Part shown: piece by piece, positions 16,931-25,345 of the stretch | How the letters are laid out: each line of letters begins with the position of its first letter | Position numbering within the stretch: position 1 is the stretch's first letter | Source: Flintibacter faecis | GTDB taxonomy: Bacteria; Bacillota; Clostridia; Oscillospirales; Oscillospiraceae | DNA length: 64,000 nucleotides | Reading direction: 5' to 3' | NCBI RefSeq assembly: GCF_014287875.1 | Contig: NZ_JACOPN010000003.1 | Span: forward strand, 62,001-126,000 | Position numbers and translations under genes: made by a program | The notes under the pieces: model-generated | Told to the model about the DNA's origin: nothing | The model's database searches: none | Seen by the model: only the letters and a program-made list of their open reading frames with translations

Positions 16931-17842
16931 TCAGTTCAGCTCCTCCACCACGTATTCCCGCCCCGTCTGTCCCCGGCGGATGGTCACCAGGCGGCGGAAC
17001 AGGCTCCGCTCCCACAGGGGGGCATACACCGCCCGCCGGGACAGGTCCGCCCGGTTCTCCCCGTGGGCGGTGGCCAGCACCGTCACCCCGCAGCCCGCCG
17101 CCGCACACAGGGCGGCCACGTCCTCCGGGGCGGTGATCTCGTCCACCGCCAGCACCTGGGGGTTCATGGCCCGCAGCAGCAGCATCAGCCCCCGGGCCTT
17201 GGGACAGCCGTCCAGCACATCGGTGCGCTCCCCCACGTCCAGCTGGGGCAGGCCCTGATACAGGGCGGCCACCTCTCCCCGCTCGTCCGCCAGGGCCACC
17301 CGCAGCGGTTGGCAGTCGATCCCGTCGGACACCTGGCGGATCAGGTCCCGCAGCAGGGTGGTCTTGCCCAGCCCCGGGGGAGCCAGGATCAGAGTGTCCG
17401 TCAGCCGTCCCCCCCGGCACAGCCGGGGCAGCAGCCCGTCCGCCGCCCCCTTCACCTGCCGGGCGATGCGGATGGACGCGGAGGACAGGCCCCGCAGCTG
17501 GACCATCTCCCCCTCCCGCATCACCGCTGTGCCGCACAGGCCGATGCGGTGGCCCCCCTCTATGGTGAGAAAGCCCCGGCGCAGCTGGGGCAGGGCCGTG
17601 TGGACCGAAGCCCGGGTGGCCAGCTCCAGCAGCTGCTCCAGCTCTCGTGGCTCCACCGGCGGCCCACCCAGGCTCCGCTCTCCCGTTGGAAATACCACCG
17701 ACAGGGGCTGTCCCGCCCGCAGCCGCAGCTCCTCCGCCCAGGCCCGCTCCCCTGGAGGCAGGGTCAGGGCCAGCCGCCGCAGCCGCTGGGGCAGCGCCCC
17801 CGCCGCCTGGTCAAAGGCCCAGGTCCGTTTTTCCGTCTCCAT
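16931..17842 (-). CDS. spoIIIAA: Stage III sporulation protein AA (ATPase)
   Basis: Secretion-type ATPase of the SpoIIIA complex, 303 residues, with Walker A APPGLGKTTLL near residue 150 and Walker B VLAVDEITAPED. The start METEK at 17842 is preceded by AAAGGAGGGG; an ATG eight codons upstream has no site of its own. It is the first gene of the complete operon AA-AH, in which seven of eight junctions overlap or are under 35 bases. Expression is expected from sigma-E in the mother cell, though I could not place a convincing sigma-E promoter. Confidence 0.95.
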   Translation of the reverse strand: METEKRTWAFDQAAGALPQRLRRLALTLPPGERAWAEELRLRAGQPLSVVFPTGERSLGGPPVEPRELEQLLELATRASVHTALPQLRRGFLTIEGGHRIGLCGTAVMREGEMVQLRGLSSASIRIARQVKGAADGLLPRLCRGGRLTDTLILAPPGLGKTTLLRDLIRQVSDGIDCQPLRVALADERGEVAALYQGLPQLDVGERTDVLDGCPKARGLMLLLRAMNPQVLAVDEITAPEDVAALCAAAGCGVTVLATAHGENRADLSRRAVYAPLWERSLFRRLVTIRRGQTGREYVVEELN

Positions 17843-17901
17843 GCCTGTCCCCTCCTTTGCCCCCATCCTATGCCTGTCCTCTCTGGGCTAGAACCAAAAA
17901 C

Positions 17902-17936
17902 GGACCCGCCGCAGTCTCCCGCGGCGGGTCCGTTTT
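17902..17936. terminator. Rho-independent terminator, usable both ways
   Basis: An 11-base stem GGACCCGCCGC / GCGGCGGGTCC with an 8-base loop, AAAAA before it and TTTT after it. On the minus strand it would end the pnuC-like transcript before spoIIIAA. Confidence 0.8.
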
Positions 17937-17939
17937 ATG

Positions 17940-18092
17940 CCTTGTCATTGCGAGGAGGGCAAAGCCCGACGCGGCAATCCGTCTCTCTCGTCCAAGGGAC
18001 GGATCCCCACGTCGCTGCGCAGCCGTTGGCAGCTTTGCTGCCTTACGGCTGCGGCGTACCCCTTGCGGGTGCTTCGCTCCTCGGAATGACAT
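17940..18092. repeat. Composite intergenic repeat block 2
   Basis: Block beginning GTCATTGCGAGGAGG and ending CTCCTCGGAATGAC, so its outer 14 bases are inverted relative to each other. Inside are GGCAATCCGTC and GGATCCCCACGTCGC, themselves inverted, and CGTTGGCAGCTTTGCTGCC. It lies between the spoIIIA operon and the pnuC-like gene. The same GTCATTGCGAGGAGG...CTCCTCGGAATGAC frame is at 24961-25080. Confidence 0.8.
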
Positions 18093-18095
18093 AAC

Positions 18096-18794
18096 TTAGT
18101 TCTCTTGTCCTTTCAGCAGCTCCTGCTGCCGCTGCCGTTTGCGCCAGCTGACAAAGCCATATAGGTCGTTGCAGAAAAACATGGCAAAGCAGATGGCCAT
18201 GGACCAGTTGGCCGGGTCGTTCCGGGCGGCCAGCACCCACAGGCCGATGAGCACCAGGTCATTGGCGGCGTAGGCCACGGCGTACATGCTGCTGCGAAAC
18301 AGCATGAGGTACGATGCCAAAAAGCTGGTGGTGACGGACAGGGTGCTCAGGGGCAGCTGGGCGGTATGGAAGTATTTTAAAATGTAGTAAAAGGCCCATG
18401 TGGTCCCCGCTGCGCTTACCGCCATGATCCAGCGCAGCCGGGGAGACAGCCGGGCGGCCTCCACCTGGTTCTCCTCCTGGCTGGGGTGGCGCAGCCAGGT
18501 GACAACAGTCATGGCGGAGATGGGCCCTGTCATGCCCATGTAGGTGACCATCTCCCCATAATACCGGCAGTAGAAGGACAGATAGCCATAGACCAGGCTG
18601 AACACCACCATCAGCACCTGGCCCAGCACCGCCCCCCGGGCGATGTAAATGAGGGCCGTCACCCCGATGACGGGGCCCAGCACTCCCGCCGCCGTGGTCT
18701 GTCCCCCCAGCACGCCGGCCATGGCCACCACCGCCACAGAGAAAAGCCACAGCCCCCGCTCACCGGGTGACAGGGCAAACCACTCTTTTTTCAC
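18096..18794 (-). CDS. pnuC: PnuC-family nicotinamide riboside-type transporter
   Basis: Membrane protein of 232 residues with about seven hydrophobic helices and the PnuC-typical C-terminal NDLYGFVSWRKRQ (FxxNDxYxxxxWxxR). PnuC proteins import nicotinamide riboside or other vitamin precursors (PnuT thiamine, PnuX riboflavin) by facilitated diffusion coupled to phosphorylation. GTG 18794 is preferred because AAGGAG lies 9 bases upstream; TTG 18812 and ATG 18800 are in frame but sit on or too near that site. The substrate is not decided by sequence, and the leader shows no thiamine or FMN riboswitch that I recognise. Confidence 0.72.
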   Translation of the reverse strand: MKKEWFALSPGERGLWLFSVAVVAMAGVLGGQTTAAGVLGPVIGVTALIYIARGAVLGQVLMVVFSLVYGYLSFYCRYYGEMVTYMGMTGPISAMTVVTWLRHPSQEENQVEAARLSPRLRWIMAVSAAGTTWAFYYILKYFHTAQLPLSTLSVTTSFLASYLMLFRSSMYAVAYAANDLVLIGLWVLAARNDPANWSMAICFAMFFCNDLYGFVSWRKRQRQQELLKGQEN

Positions 18795-18812
18795 ACACAT
18801 CCGCTCCTTCAA

Positions 18813-18935
18813 CGCCGCCCGGAAAAAACAGCGCCCGCATGACGTATCTTCTAAGACCTAACGATACGCCGGCGAACGCTTTCACGATCTGCTACCCGGT
18901 GGCAGCTGCATATTGCTTGTATACCATACTGTAGC
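18813..18935 (-). other. Possibly structured leader of the pnuC-like gene
   Basis: On the minus strand the leader contains an inverted repeat CGTATC...GATACG (arms near 18843 and 18872) and further short pairings around GCAGCTGC and GCCGGC. No known riboswitch class is recognised. Reported only as unexplained sequence before a vitamin-type transporter. Confidence 0.25.
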
Positions 18936-19017
18936 ATATCTCCTCCCGGTTTACAAGTCCTCTTTTCTCCGGCTTTGGTCTTTTTAAAAAAACCGCTTTT
19001 CCCGGGCAACTGTGGGA

Positions 19018-19046
19018 TTGTTTTTCCCGCTGAAAATATGTATAAT
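19018..19046 (+). promoter_or_regulatory. Sigma-A-type promoter of lrp-aminotransferase operon
   Basis: TTGTTT at 19018-19023 and TATAAT at 19041-19046 are 17 bases apart, with a TATG extension before the minus-10 box. The first start codon is 55 bases downstream. Confidence 0.6.
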
Positions 19047-19100
19047 AAAATGAAGTATTGTTTGATACTGAAACACTCAAATGAGAACGGAGGAATCCAC

Positions 19101-19580
19101 ATGGATAAGCTGTTGGAGCTGTTGGAGCAGGATTGTTCCATGACCACCGAGCAGTTGGCAACCATCGCGGGGATGTCTGAGGCAGACGTGAAGGCAGCCA
19201 TTCACAAATATGAGGAAGAGCGGGTCATTCTGGGCTATAAGGCCATCATCGACTGGGACCGGGTCCACAAGGAGGCCGTCACCGCCCTGATCGAGGTAAA
19301 CGTGGTCCCCCAGTCCGCCGACGGCTTTGACCGCATCGCCGAGCGCATCTATCAGTATGACGAGGTAGAGAGCATGTATCTCATGAGCGGGGCCTTCGAC
19401 CTGACCGTGATCATCTCCGGCCGCACCCTGCGGGAGGTGGCCCTGTTCGTCAGCGAGCGGCTGTCCACCATCCAGGGGGTCACCGGCACGGCCACCCACT
19501 TCATTTTGAAAAAATATAAGGAAAAGCACCTGGTGTTCCGCCCCCAGGACCCTGAGGAAAGGGAGTATATCTTTGTATGA
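19101..19580 (+). CDS. Lrp/AsnC-family transcriptional regulator
   Basis: The 159-residue product has an N-terminal winged helix-turn-helix (about 5-55, with TEQLATIAGMSEADVKAAI) and a C-terminal RAM/AsnC ligand domain with GAFDLTVIISG. Such regulators sense amino acids. ATG 19101 has GGAGGAAT upstream. The stop overlaps the aminotransferase start by four bases (ATGA), so this regulator probably responds to a substrate or product of that enzyme. Confidence 0.88.
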   Translation: MDKLLELLEQDCSMTTEQLATIAGMSEADVKAAIHKYEEERVILGYKAIIDWDRVHKEAVTALIEVNVVPQSADGFDRIAERIYQYDEVESMYLMSGAFDLTVIISGRTLREVALFVSERLSTIQGVTGTATHFILKKYKEKHLVFRPQDPEEREYIFV

Positions 19581-20767
19581 ACTATGAAAACATCCTGAAC
19601 CAGCGCATCCAGGGGGTCAAGCCCTCGGGCATCCGCAAATTTTTCGACATTCTGGAGGAGATGACCGATGCCATCTCCCTGGGCATCGGCGAGCCCGACT
19701 TCGTCACCCCCTGGCACATCCGGGATGCGGGCATCTATTCTCTGGAGCGGGGCCACACCAAGTATACCTCCAACGCCGGCCTGCTCCAGCTGCGCCGGGA
19801 GATCGCCGCCTATCTCAACCGCCGCTTCGACCTGCAGTATGACTACGCCCACCAGATCGTGGTCACCGTGGGCGGCAGCGAGGGCATCGACCTGGCCCTG
19901 CGCTGCCTGCTCAACCCGGGGGACGAGGTCATCATCCCCACCCCCTCTTTCGTGTGCTACGGCCCCCTTACCGAGATGTCCGGCGGCGTACCCAAGTACC
20001 TGGAGCTGAAGGTGGAGAACAAGTTCCGCCTGACGCCCGAGGAGCTGCGCGCCGCCATCACCCCCAACACCAAGGTTCTGGTGCTGCCCTTCCCCTGCAA
20101 CCCCACCGGCGGCACCATGGACCGCCAGGACCTGGAGGCCATCGCCCAGGTGCTGGAGGGTACGGACATCATGGTGCTGTCCGACGAGATCTATGCCGAG
20201 CTGACCTATGGCCAGCGCCACGTCTCCCCCGCCAATCTCACCAGCCTGAAGGACCGCACCGTCGTGGTCAACGGCTTCTCCAAGAGCCACGCCATGACCG
20301 GCTGGCGCATGGGCTATGTGTGCGGGCCGGAGCCTGTCATCCAGCAGATGCTCAAGCTGCACCAGTTCGGCATCATGTCCGCCCCCACCACCAGCCAGTA
20401 TGCCGCTGTGGAGGCCATGCGCAACGGCGACCCGGACATCGAGCATATGCGGGAGGAGTATGACCGCCGCCGCCGGTATCTGGTGGAAAATCTCAATCGC
20501 ATCGGCCTGTCCTGTTTCGAGCCCAAGGGCGCGTTCTATGTCTTCCCCGACATCCGCTCCACCGGTCTGAGCAGCGAGGAGTTCTGCGAGCGCTTCCTCA
20601 TGGAGGAGAAGGTGGCCGTCATCCCCGGCAGCGCCTTCGGCCCAGGGGGCGAGGGCTTTGTCCGGGCCTGCTATGCCGCCTCTATGAAGGACATCGCCGA
20701 GTCTGTCGCCCGGCTGGATAACTTCCTCACCAACCTGCGCCGCAAGCAGGGACGGGGTGAGGGATGA
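19577..20767 (+). CDS. PLP-dependent class I/II aminotransferase
   Basis: Fold-type I aminotransferase of 396 residues. The PLP lysine is in VNGFSKSHAMTGWRMGY, with CNPTGG and SDEIYAEL supplying the conserved Asn and Asp, and the substrate carboxylate arginine near VRACYA. The pairing with an Lrp-type regulator is common in Firmicutes for the MalY/PatA-like or aromatic/alanine aminotransferase group. The amino donor cannot be decided. Translation is coupled to the regulator. Confidence 0.9.
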   Translation: MNYENILNQRIQGVKPSGIRKFFDILEEMTDAISLGIGEPDFVTPWHIRDAGIYSLERGHTKYTSNAGLLQLRREIAAYLNRRFDLQYDYAHQIVVTVGGSEGIDLALRCLLNPGDEVIIPTPSFVCYGPLTEMSGGVPKYLELKVENKFRLTPEELRAAITPNTKVLVLPFPCNPTGGTMDRQDLEAIAQVLEGTDIMVLSDEIYAELTYGQRHVSPANLTSLKDRTVVVNGFSKSHAMTGWRMGYVCGPEPVIQQMLKLHQFGIMSAPTTSQYAAVEAMRNGDPDIEHMREEYDRRRRYLVENLNRIGLSCFEPKGAFYVFPDIRSTGLSSEEFCERFLMEEKVAVIPGSAFGPGGEGFVRACYAASMKDIAESVARLDNFLTNLRRKQGRGEG

Positions 20768-20826
20768 GTTAGGAGTTAGGAGGGATCAGTTAAATAACTC
20801 CTATCTCATCACTCCTAACTCATCAC
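20764..20826. repeat. Inverted ACTCCTAACTCATC repeat
   Basis: GATGAGTTAGGAGTTAGGAG faces ACTCCTAACTCATCACT across about 20 bases, forming a long hairpin after the aminotransferase gene. Arms of the same sequence recur at 21473-21507 and 21942-21976, bracketing repeat block 3. Confidence 0.75.
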
Positions 20827-20858
20827 TAAATTAAATTTATAACGAAAGGGTGTTTATC

Positions 20859-21458
20859 GTGAATGTTGTCTGTCTGGATATGGAGGGCGTGCTGGTCCCC
20901 GAGATTTGGATCGCGTTTGCCCAGGCCAGCGGCATCCCTGAGCTGAAGCGCACCACCCGGGACGAGCCCGACTATAACAAGCTGATGAACTGGCGGCTGG
21001 GCGTGCTGAAGGAACACGGCCTGGGCCTGAAGGAGATCCAGGCCACCATCGCCACCATCGACCCCCTGCCCGGTGCCCGGGAATTTCTGGACGCCCTGCG
21101 GGAGGAGACCCAGGTCATCATCCTCAGCGACACCTTCGAGCAGTTCGCCAAGCCCCTGATGAAAAAGCTGAACTGGCCCACCCTGTTCTGCAACACCCTG
21201 GAGGTGGCCCCCAGCGGGGAGATCACCGGCTTTCAGATGCGCTGCCCCCAGTCCAAGCTGACCACCGTGAAGGCCCTGCAGTCCTGCGGCTTCGAGACCA
21301 TCGCCGCCGGGGACAGCTTCAACGACCTGGGCATGATCCAGGCCAGCAAGGCGGGCTTCCTGTTCAAGAGCACCGCCGCCATCAAGGCCGACCACCCCGA
21401 GCTGCCCGCCTTTGAGGCGTTTGACGACCTGCTCTCCGCCATCAAGGCTGCCCTTTAA
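20859..21458 (+). CDS. thrH: ThrH-like phosphoserine phosphatase/homoserine phosphotransferase
   Basis: HAD-superfamily enzyme of 199 residues. Motif I is CLDMEGVLVPE (DxEGV, as in ThrH rather than the usual DxDGT of SerB), motif II is ILSDTFEQFA, and the late motif is AAGDSFNDLGM. ThrH dephosphorylates phosphoserine and can move the phosphate to homoserine. GTG 20859 was chosen with AAAGGG 8 bases upstream; the GTG at 20850 overlaps that site. It stands alone between repeat blocks and probably completes serine biosynthesis. Confidence 0.88.
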   Translation: MNVVCLDMEGVLVPEIWIAFAQASGIPELKRTTRDEPDYNKLMNWRLGVLKEHGLGLKEIQATIATIDPLPGAREFLDALREETQVIILSDTFEQFAKPLMKKLNWPTLFCNTLEVAPSGEITGFQMRCPQSKLTTVKALQSCGFETIAAGDSFNDLGMIQASKAGFLFKSTAAIKADHPELPAFEAFDDLLSAIKAAL

Positions 21459-21997
21459 CGCAAAATAGTTCAGAGTTAGGAGGGATGAGGGATGAGTTAT
21501 GGATAACTCCTGAGCCTGTCAAAAAAGCCTGTCATTGCGACGAGGCCCAGCGGGGGGATTCCGGGCGGATAATATCCGCCCCTACACCGGCTCCTGGGGT
21601 AAGAAACAAAAAGCCTTCCCCTGGGGGAAGGTGGCACGGCGTAAGCCGTGACGGATGAGGGGAACGCCATCGACATTTGAGCGCTCCCGACGGAACGGCC
21701 AAAGCCTTCGCCCCGCAGGGGAGAAGGTGGCATGGCGCAGCCATGACGGATGAGGGGGACCACGGGGGTACACCCGTTATCGACGGGCCGCTGGGGACAG
21801 CGGCCCCTACAAGGGAACGTCCGTAGGGGCGGATGTCCCCATCCGCCCGTTCGATGGCCTCCGCACCCAACGATACCCGCCCTCATCCGCCCCCTGCGGG
21901 TACTGCGCTCCTCGGAATGACAGAAACGGTTTTTTTACAGTCTTAACTCCTAACTCATCACTCCTAACTCATCACTGAAAAAAGCGAGGCGTATACC
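21459..21997. repeat. 540-base gene-free stretch: composite repeat block 3
   Basis: Holds ACTCCTAACTCATC arms at both ends and, between about 21528 and 21926, several hairpin modules. These include GGGCGGATAATATCCGCCC, GCCTTCCCCTGGGGGAAGG followed by GGCACGGCGTAAGCCGTGAC, a second CCCCGCAGGGG...GGCATGGCGCAGCCATGAC copy, GGGCCGCTGGGGACAGCGGCCCC and TAGGGGCGGATG...CATCCGCCC. It is closed by CTCCTCGGAATGAC. I see no gene, only shadow reading frames produced by the GC-rich repeats. Confidence 0.8.
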
Positions 21998-23281
21998 ATG
22001 ACTTACGAAGAACTTCCCTTCCGCCCGGCGGATATTCTGCTGCCCCAGGGCTGCGACCTGTCCCTGTGGAGCGTGGTGGCCTGCGACCAGTATACCTCCC
22101 AGCCGGAGTATTGGCAGCGGGTGGAGGAGCGGGTGGGCTCCGCCCCCTCCTCCCTGCGGCTCATCCTGCCCGAGAGCTGCTTAGAGGGCCCCAATGTGGA
22201 GACCGACATCACCGAGATCAACAACACCATGAGCCGCTATCTCCGGGACGGCCGCTTCACCGTCTATCCCGGCAGCCTATTCTATGTGGAGCGCACCCTG
22301 AGCAGCGGCAAGACCCGCCGGGGCCTCGTCGGCATGGTGGATCTGGAGCAGTATGACTACGAGCCCGGCTCCTCCGCCCCCATCCGGGCCACCGAGGGGA
22401 CGGTCCTCTCCCGCATCCCGCCCCGGGTGGCCGTGCGGAAGAACGCCCCCATCGAGCTGCCCCATGTGATGCTGCTGGCCGACGACCCGGACAAGACGGT
22501 CATCGAGCCTCTGTCCGCCCACACCAGGGACATGACCCCCCTCTATGACTTTGAGCTGATGGAGCACGGCGGCCACATCCGGGGCTGGCAGCTGTCCCAG
22601 GCCCAGATGACTCAGGTGGCCGACGCCCTGTGCCGCCTGGCCGACCCGGAGGCCTTCCGGGCCCGGTATCACACCGCCCCCGATGCCAGCGTGCTGCTGT
22701 TCGCCGTGGGCGACGGCAACCACTCCCTGGCCACGGCGAAGGAGTGCTATCAGCGGCAGAAGAAGCTCACCCCCCCGGAGCAGTGGGCCTCTCTGCCCGC
22801 CCGGTACGCCCTGGTGGAGCTGAACAACCTCCACGACCAGTCCCTGGAGTTCGAGCCCATCCACCGGGTGGTCTTCGGCGTGGAGCCGGAGGACCTGCTG
22901 GCCGAACTGAAACAGTATTATCCCGACGGTCACCCCGGCCGGGGGGAGGGCCATGTCTTCACCACCGTGTATCAGGACCGGGAGCAGGACTACACCGTCC
23001 CCCACCCCGCCGCTCAGCTGGCCGTAGGCACCCTCCAGGCCTTTCTGGACGACTATTTAAAGGCGCATCCCGCCGCCCGGGTGGACTATATCCACGGGGA
23101 CGATGTGGTGCGCCGGCTGTCCCGGCAGCCGGGGGCCATGGGCTTCCTGCTGCCCGCCATGGCCAAGGAGTCCCTGTTCCCCACGGTGATCTTCGACGGG
23201 GTGCTGCCCCGGAAGACCTTCTCCATGGGCGAGGCCCAGGACAAGCGGTTCTATCTGGAAGCCCGGAAGATCCGCACTTAA
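21998..23281 (+). CDS. DUF1015 family protein
   Basis: The 427-residue product matches DUF1015. It starts with FRPADILLPQG, contains SLWSVVACDQYTSQPEYW, and has the central VGDGNHSLATAKECY motif, which looks like a phosphate- or metal-binding loop. Function is unproven; in many Clostridia the gene accompanies serine-biosynthesis genes (serA, serC). Here thrH lies upstream, which fits that association across the repeat block. It runs 13 bases before ispE. Confidence 0.85.
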   Translation: MTYEELPFRPADILLPQGCDLSLWSVVACDQYTSQPEYWQRVEERVGSAPSSLRLILPESCLEGPNVETDITEINNTMSRYLRDGRFTVYPGSLFYVERTLSSGKTRRGLVGMVDLEQYDYEPGSSAPIRATEGTVLSRIPPRVAVRKNAPIELPHVMLLADDPDKTVIEPLSAHTRDMTPLYDFELMEHGGHIRGWQLSQAQMTQVADALCRLADPEAFRARYHTAPDASVLLFAVGDGNHSLATAKECYQRQKKLTPPEQWASLPARYALVELNNLHDQSLEFEPIHRVVFGVEPEDLLAELKQYYPDGHPGRGEGHVFTTVYQDREQDYTVPHPAAQLAVGTLQAFLDDYLKAHPAARVDYIHGDDVVRRLSRQPGAMGFLLPAMAKESLFPTVIFDGVLPRKTFSMGEAQDKRFYLEARKIRT

Positions 23282-23294
23282 AGGGAGGCCTATC

Positions 23295-24155
23295 ATGGAC
23301 GAGTTCACCATTCAGGCCCCCGCCAAGCTGAACCTCACCCTGGACGTACTGGGCCGCCGGGAGGACGGCTATCACGACCTGAAAATGGTCATGCAGTCCA
23401 TCACCCTGGCCGACCGGCTCACCCTGCGCCCGGGCCGGGCCCCCGGCATCCAGGTCAGCAGCAGCTTTCACTTTCTGCCCACCGGGGAGAAAAACCTGGC
23501 GGGCAAGGCGGCGGTGTGCTTTTACCAGGCTCTAGGCCGCCCCGCCCGGGACCTGGACATCTCCATTACGAAGCATGTCCCTGTGTGTGCCGGCATGGCC
23601 GGGGGGAGCAGCGATGCCGCCGCCGTCCTCCGGGCCCTGAACCGGCTGGAAGGTGACCCCTTCTCCCCGGAGGAGCTGGCCCATGTGGGCGAGGCGGTGG
23701 GCTCTGACGTGCCCTACTGTGTGCTGGGCTGCACCGCCCTGGCCCAGGGCCGGGGCGAGGTGCTCACCCCCCTGTCTCCCCTGCCCCACTGCTGGGTGGT
23801 GGCCTGCAAGCCCGACTTCCCCGTGTCCACCCCAGAGCTGTTCGCCCGAATCGACAGCTGCCGCATCCGCCGCCGCCCCGATGCCGACGGCCTGATGGCC
23901 GCTTTAGAGCAGGGGGACCTGATGGAGGTGGCCCGGCGGATGTACAACGTGTTCGAGGACGTGCTGCCCGAGCGGCAGTTGGCCCGGGTGGCCGATATCA
24001 AGAACACCTTGATCCAGCAGGGCGCTCTGGGGGCCAACATGAGCGGCACCGGCCCCACCGCCTTCGGCCTGTTCTCCAGCCAAAGTCAGGCCCAAGCCGC
24101 TTACGATGTCCTGAAGCAGCGCTATCAGGAGGTTTTTCTGGCCGAGACCGTTTAA
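23295..24155 (+). CDS. ispE: 4-diphosphocytidyl-2-C-methyl-D-erythritol kinase
   Basis: IspE phosphorylates CDP-methylerythritol in the non-mevalonate isoprenoid pathway. The 286-residue GHMP kinase starts IQAPAKLNLTLDVLGRREDGYHDL, has the ATP-binding loop PVCAGMAGGSSDAAAV near residue 95 and the C-terminal ANMSGTGPTAFGLF. The start has AGGGAGG upstream. A strong terminator follows at once. Confidence 0.95.
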   Translation: MDEFTIQAPAKLNLTLDVLGRREDGYHDLKMVMQSITLADRLTLRPGRAPGIQVSSSFHFLPTGEKNLAGKAAVCFYQALGRPARDLDISITKHVPVCAGMAGGSSDAAAVLRALNRLEGDPFSPEELAHVGEAVGSDVPYCVLGCTALAQGRGEVLTPLSPLPHCWVVACKPDFPVSTPELFARIDSCRIRRRPDADGLMAALEQGDLMEVARRMYNVFEDVLPERQLARVADIKNTLIQQGALGANMSGTGPTAFGLFSSQSQAQAAYDVLKQRYQEVFLAETV

Positions 24156-24167
24156 ATCCTCTCATTT

Positions 24168-24212
24168 CCGCCCATACTGTAGGCACATCGCTGATCGTAT
24201 GGGCGGTTTTTT
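24168..24212 (+). terminator. Terminator after ispE
   Basis: A perfect 10-base stem CCGCCCATAC / GTATGGGCGG is followed by TTTTTT, 13 bases past the ispE stop. It ends just before the spoIIR ribosome site, which implies that spoIIR has a separate promoter. Confidence 0.85.
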
Positions 24213-24231
24213 GCCGCCGGGAGGGATTTTT

Positions 24232-24849
24232 ATGGATCGGAAACTGAGACGCTGGGAGCTGGCCTTGATGCTGGGCGCAGCTTTGGCCCTGGTACTGGGG
24301 GCCTGGCTGGGGGGTGAGCAGCGGGCTTTGGCCGGGCGAGTGGTCCGGCTCCACGTCATCGCCAACTCGGATTCGGCCCGGGACCAGGCCCTGAAGCTGG
24401 CGGTACGGGACGGGGTACTCTCCCGGGCGGAGGCCCTCTATCCCCCCGAAGCCACCCTGGACCAGGCCAGAGCCGCCCTGGCCGACCATCTGGACGAGCT
24501 GGCAGCGGCGGGTCAGGCGGTGGTGGATGCCCAGGGCGGTACAGACCGGGTCACCGCCCAGCTCACCCGCTGCTGGTTCCCCACCAAGACCTACGACGGC
24601 TTCGCCCTCCCCGCCGGGGAGTACGAGGCGCTTCGAGTGGTCATCGGCGACGGCCGGGGCCAAAACTGGTGGTGCGTGGCCTACCCGCCCCTGTGTCTGG
24701 GCGCGGCCAGCGAGACCATAGAGGATGCCGCCCAGGCGGGGCAATTCACCTCCGGCCAGGCCAAATTGGTCACCGGGGACTCCGGGCCCTATGTGTTAAA
24801 ATTCAAAGGGATGGAGCTGCTGGGCAGGCTGGAGGGGCTGTTTTCTTAA
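24232..24849 (+). CDS. spoIIR: Stage II sporulation protein R
   Basis: SpoIIR is made in the forespore and secreted into the intermembrane space, where it activates the SpoIIGA protease that processes pro-sigma-E. The 205-residue product has an N-terminal signal/anchor (about 9-28), the family's RLHVIANSDSARDQALKL, and NWWCVAYPPLCLG near residue 145. ATG 24232 has GGGAGGG upstream. A sigma-F promoter would be expected, but the space between the terminator and the start is under 20 bases, so the promoter must lie within or before the ispE terminator. Confidence 0.93.
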   Translation: MDRKLRRWELALMLGAALALVLGAWLGGEQRALAGRVVRLHVIANSDSARDQALKLAVRDGVLSRAEALYPPEATLDQARAALADHLDELAAAGQAVVDAQGGTDRVTAQLTRCWFPTKTYDGFALPAGEYEALRVVIGDGRGQNWWCVAYPPLCLGAASETIEDAAQAGQFTSGQAKLVTGDSGPYVLKFKGMELLGRLEGLFS

Positions 24850-25345
24850 TCGAAATGTTCGATTTTTGCCTCTGGTGGACATGAAAACCGGCAAGGCTGA
24901 TTTGATCCGCACCCCCAATACCGGACACCCGGTATTGGGGTAGAGACTGTCAAAAAAGCCTGTCATTGCGAGGAGGCCCAATGGGCCGACGTGGCAATCC
25001 GTTCCTAAAACTCACAAGTATCAGCATATTTCCGACTTTTGGGTTACGGATTCCCACGTCGCTTCGCTCCTCGGAATGACAGAAAAGGGTTTATCGACAC
25101 GCTGCACCCCCAATACTGGACACCCGGTATTGGGGGTATTTTCAGCTTCTATCATGAAAGTCAGGTGTAGGTGATGAACCCGGCCCCTTCATCATGCAGA
25201 AGGATCCAGTCTAAAACAAAATGGATGCCTCCCTCTGAGTTTAGGGAAGCATCCATGATGGAATCCTAATATTCAATTTTGACCCGGTGTCCAGAAACCT
25301 GGGTACCTATCGAGTACGATGGCTGCCTGGCGGTCCTGTTTCGGC
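24850..25345. repeat. 495-base gene-free stretch with hairpins and repeat block 4
   Basis: Contains two near-identical hairpins, CCCCAATACC...GGTATTGGGG at 24913-24940 and CCCCAATAC...GTATTGGGG at 25106-25137. Between them (24957-25102) is a composite repeat: GTCATTGCGAGGAGGCCCA, GGCCGACGTGGCAATCCGT, then GGATTCCCACGTCGCTTCG and CTCCTCGGAATGACAG, ending with GGGTTTATCGACACGCTGC. After them are an unexplained 80 bases and the recR terminator. No gene is seen. Confidence 0.75.
25221..25256 (-). terminator. Probable recR terminator
   Basis: On the minus strand ATGGATGC(T)TCCCT pairs with AGGGAGGCATCCAT and is followed by TTTGTTTTAG. It lies about 90 bases downstream of the recR stop. Confidence 0.6.

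Noticed and set aside
21459..21997. Possible non-coding RNA gene or tRNA cluster
   Set aside because: The structure comes from repeated palindromic modules also found at other borders; no cloverleaf with a T-arm GTTCRA sequence was found.
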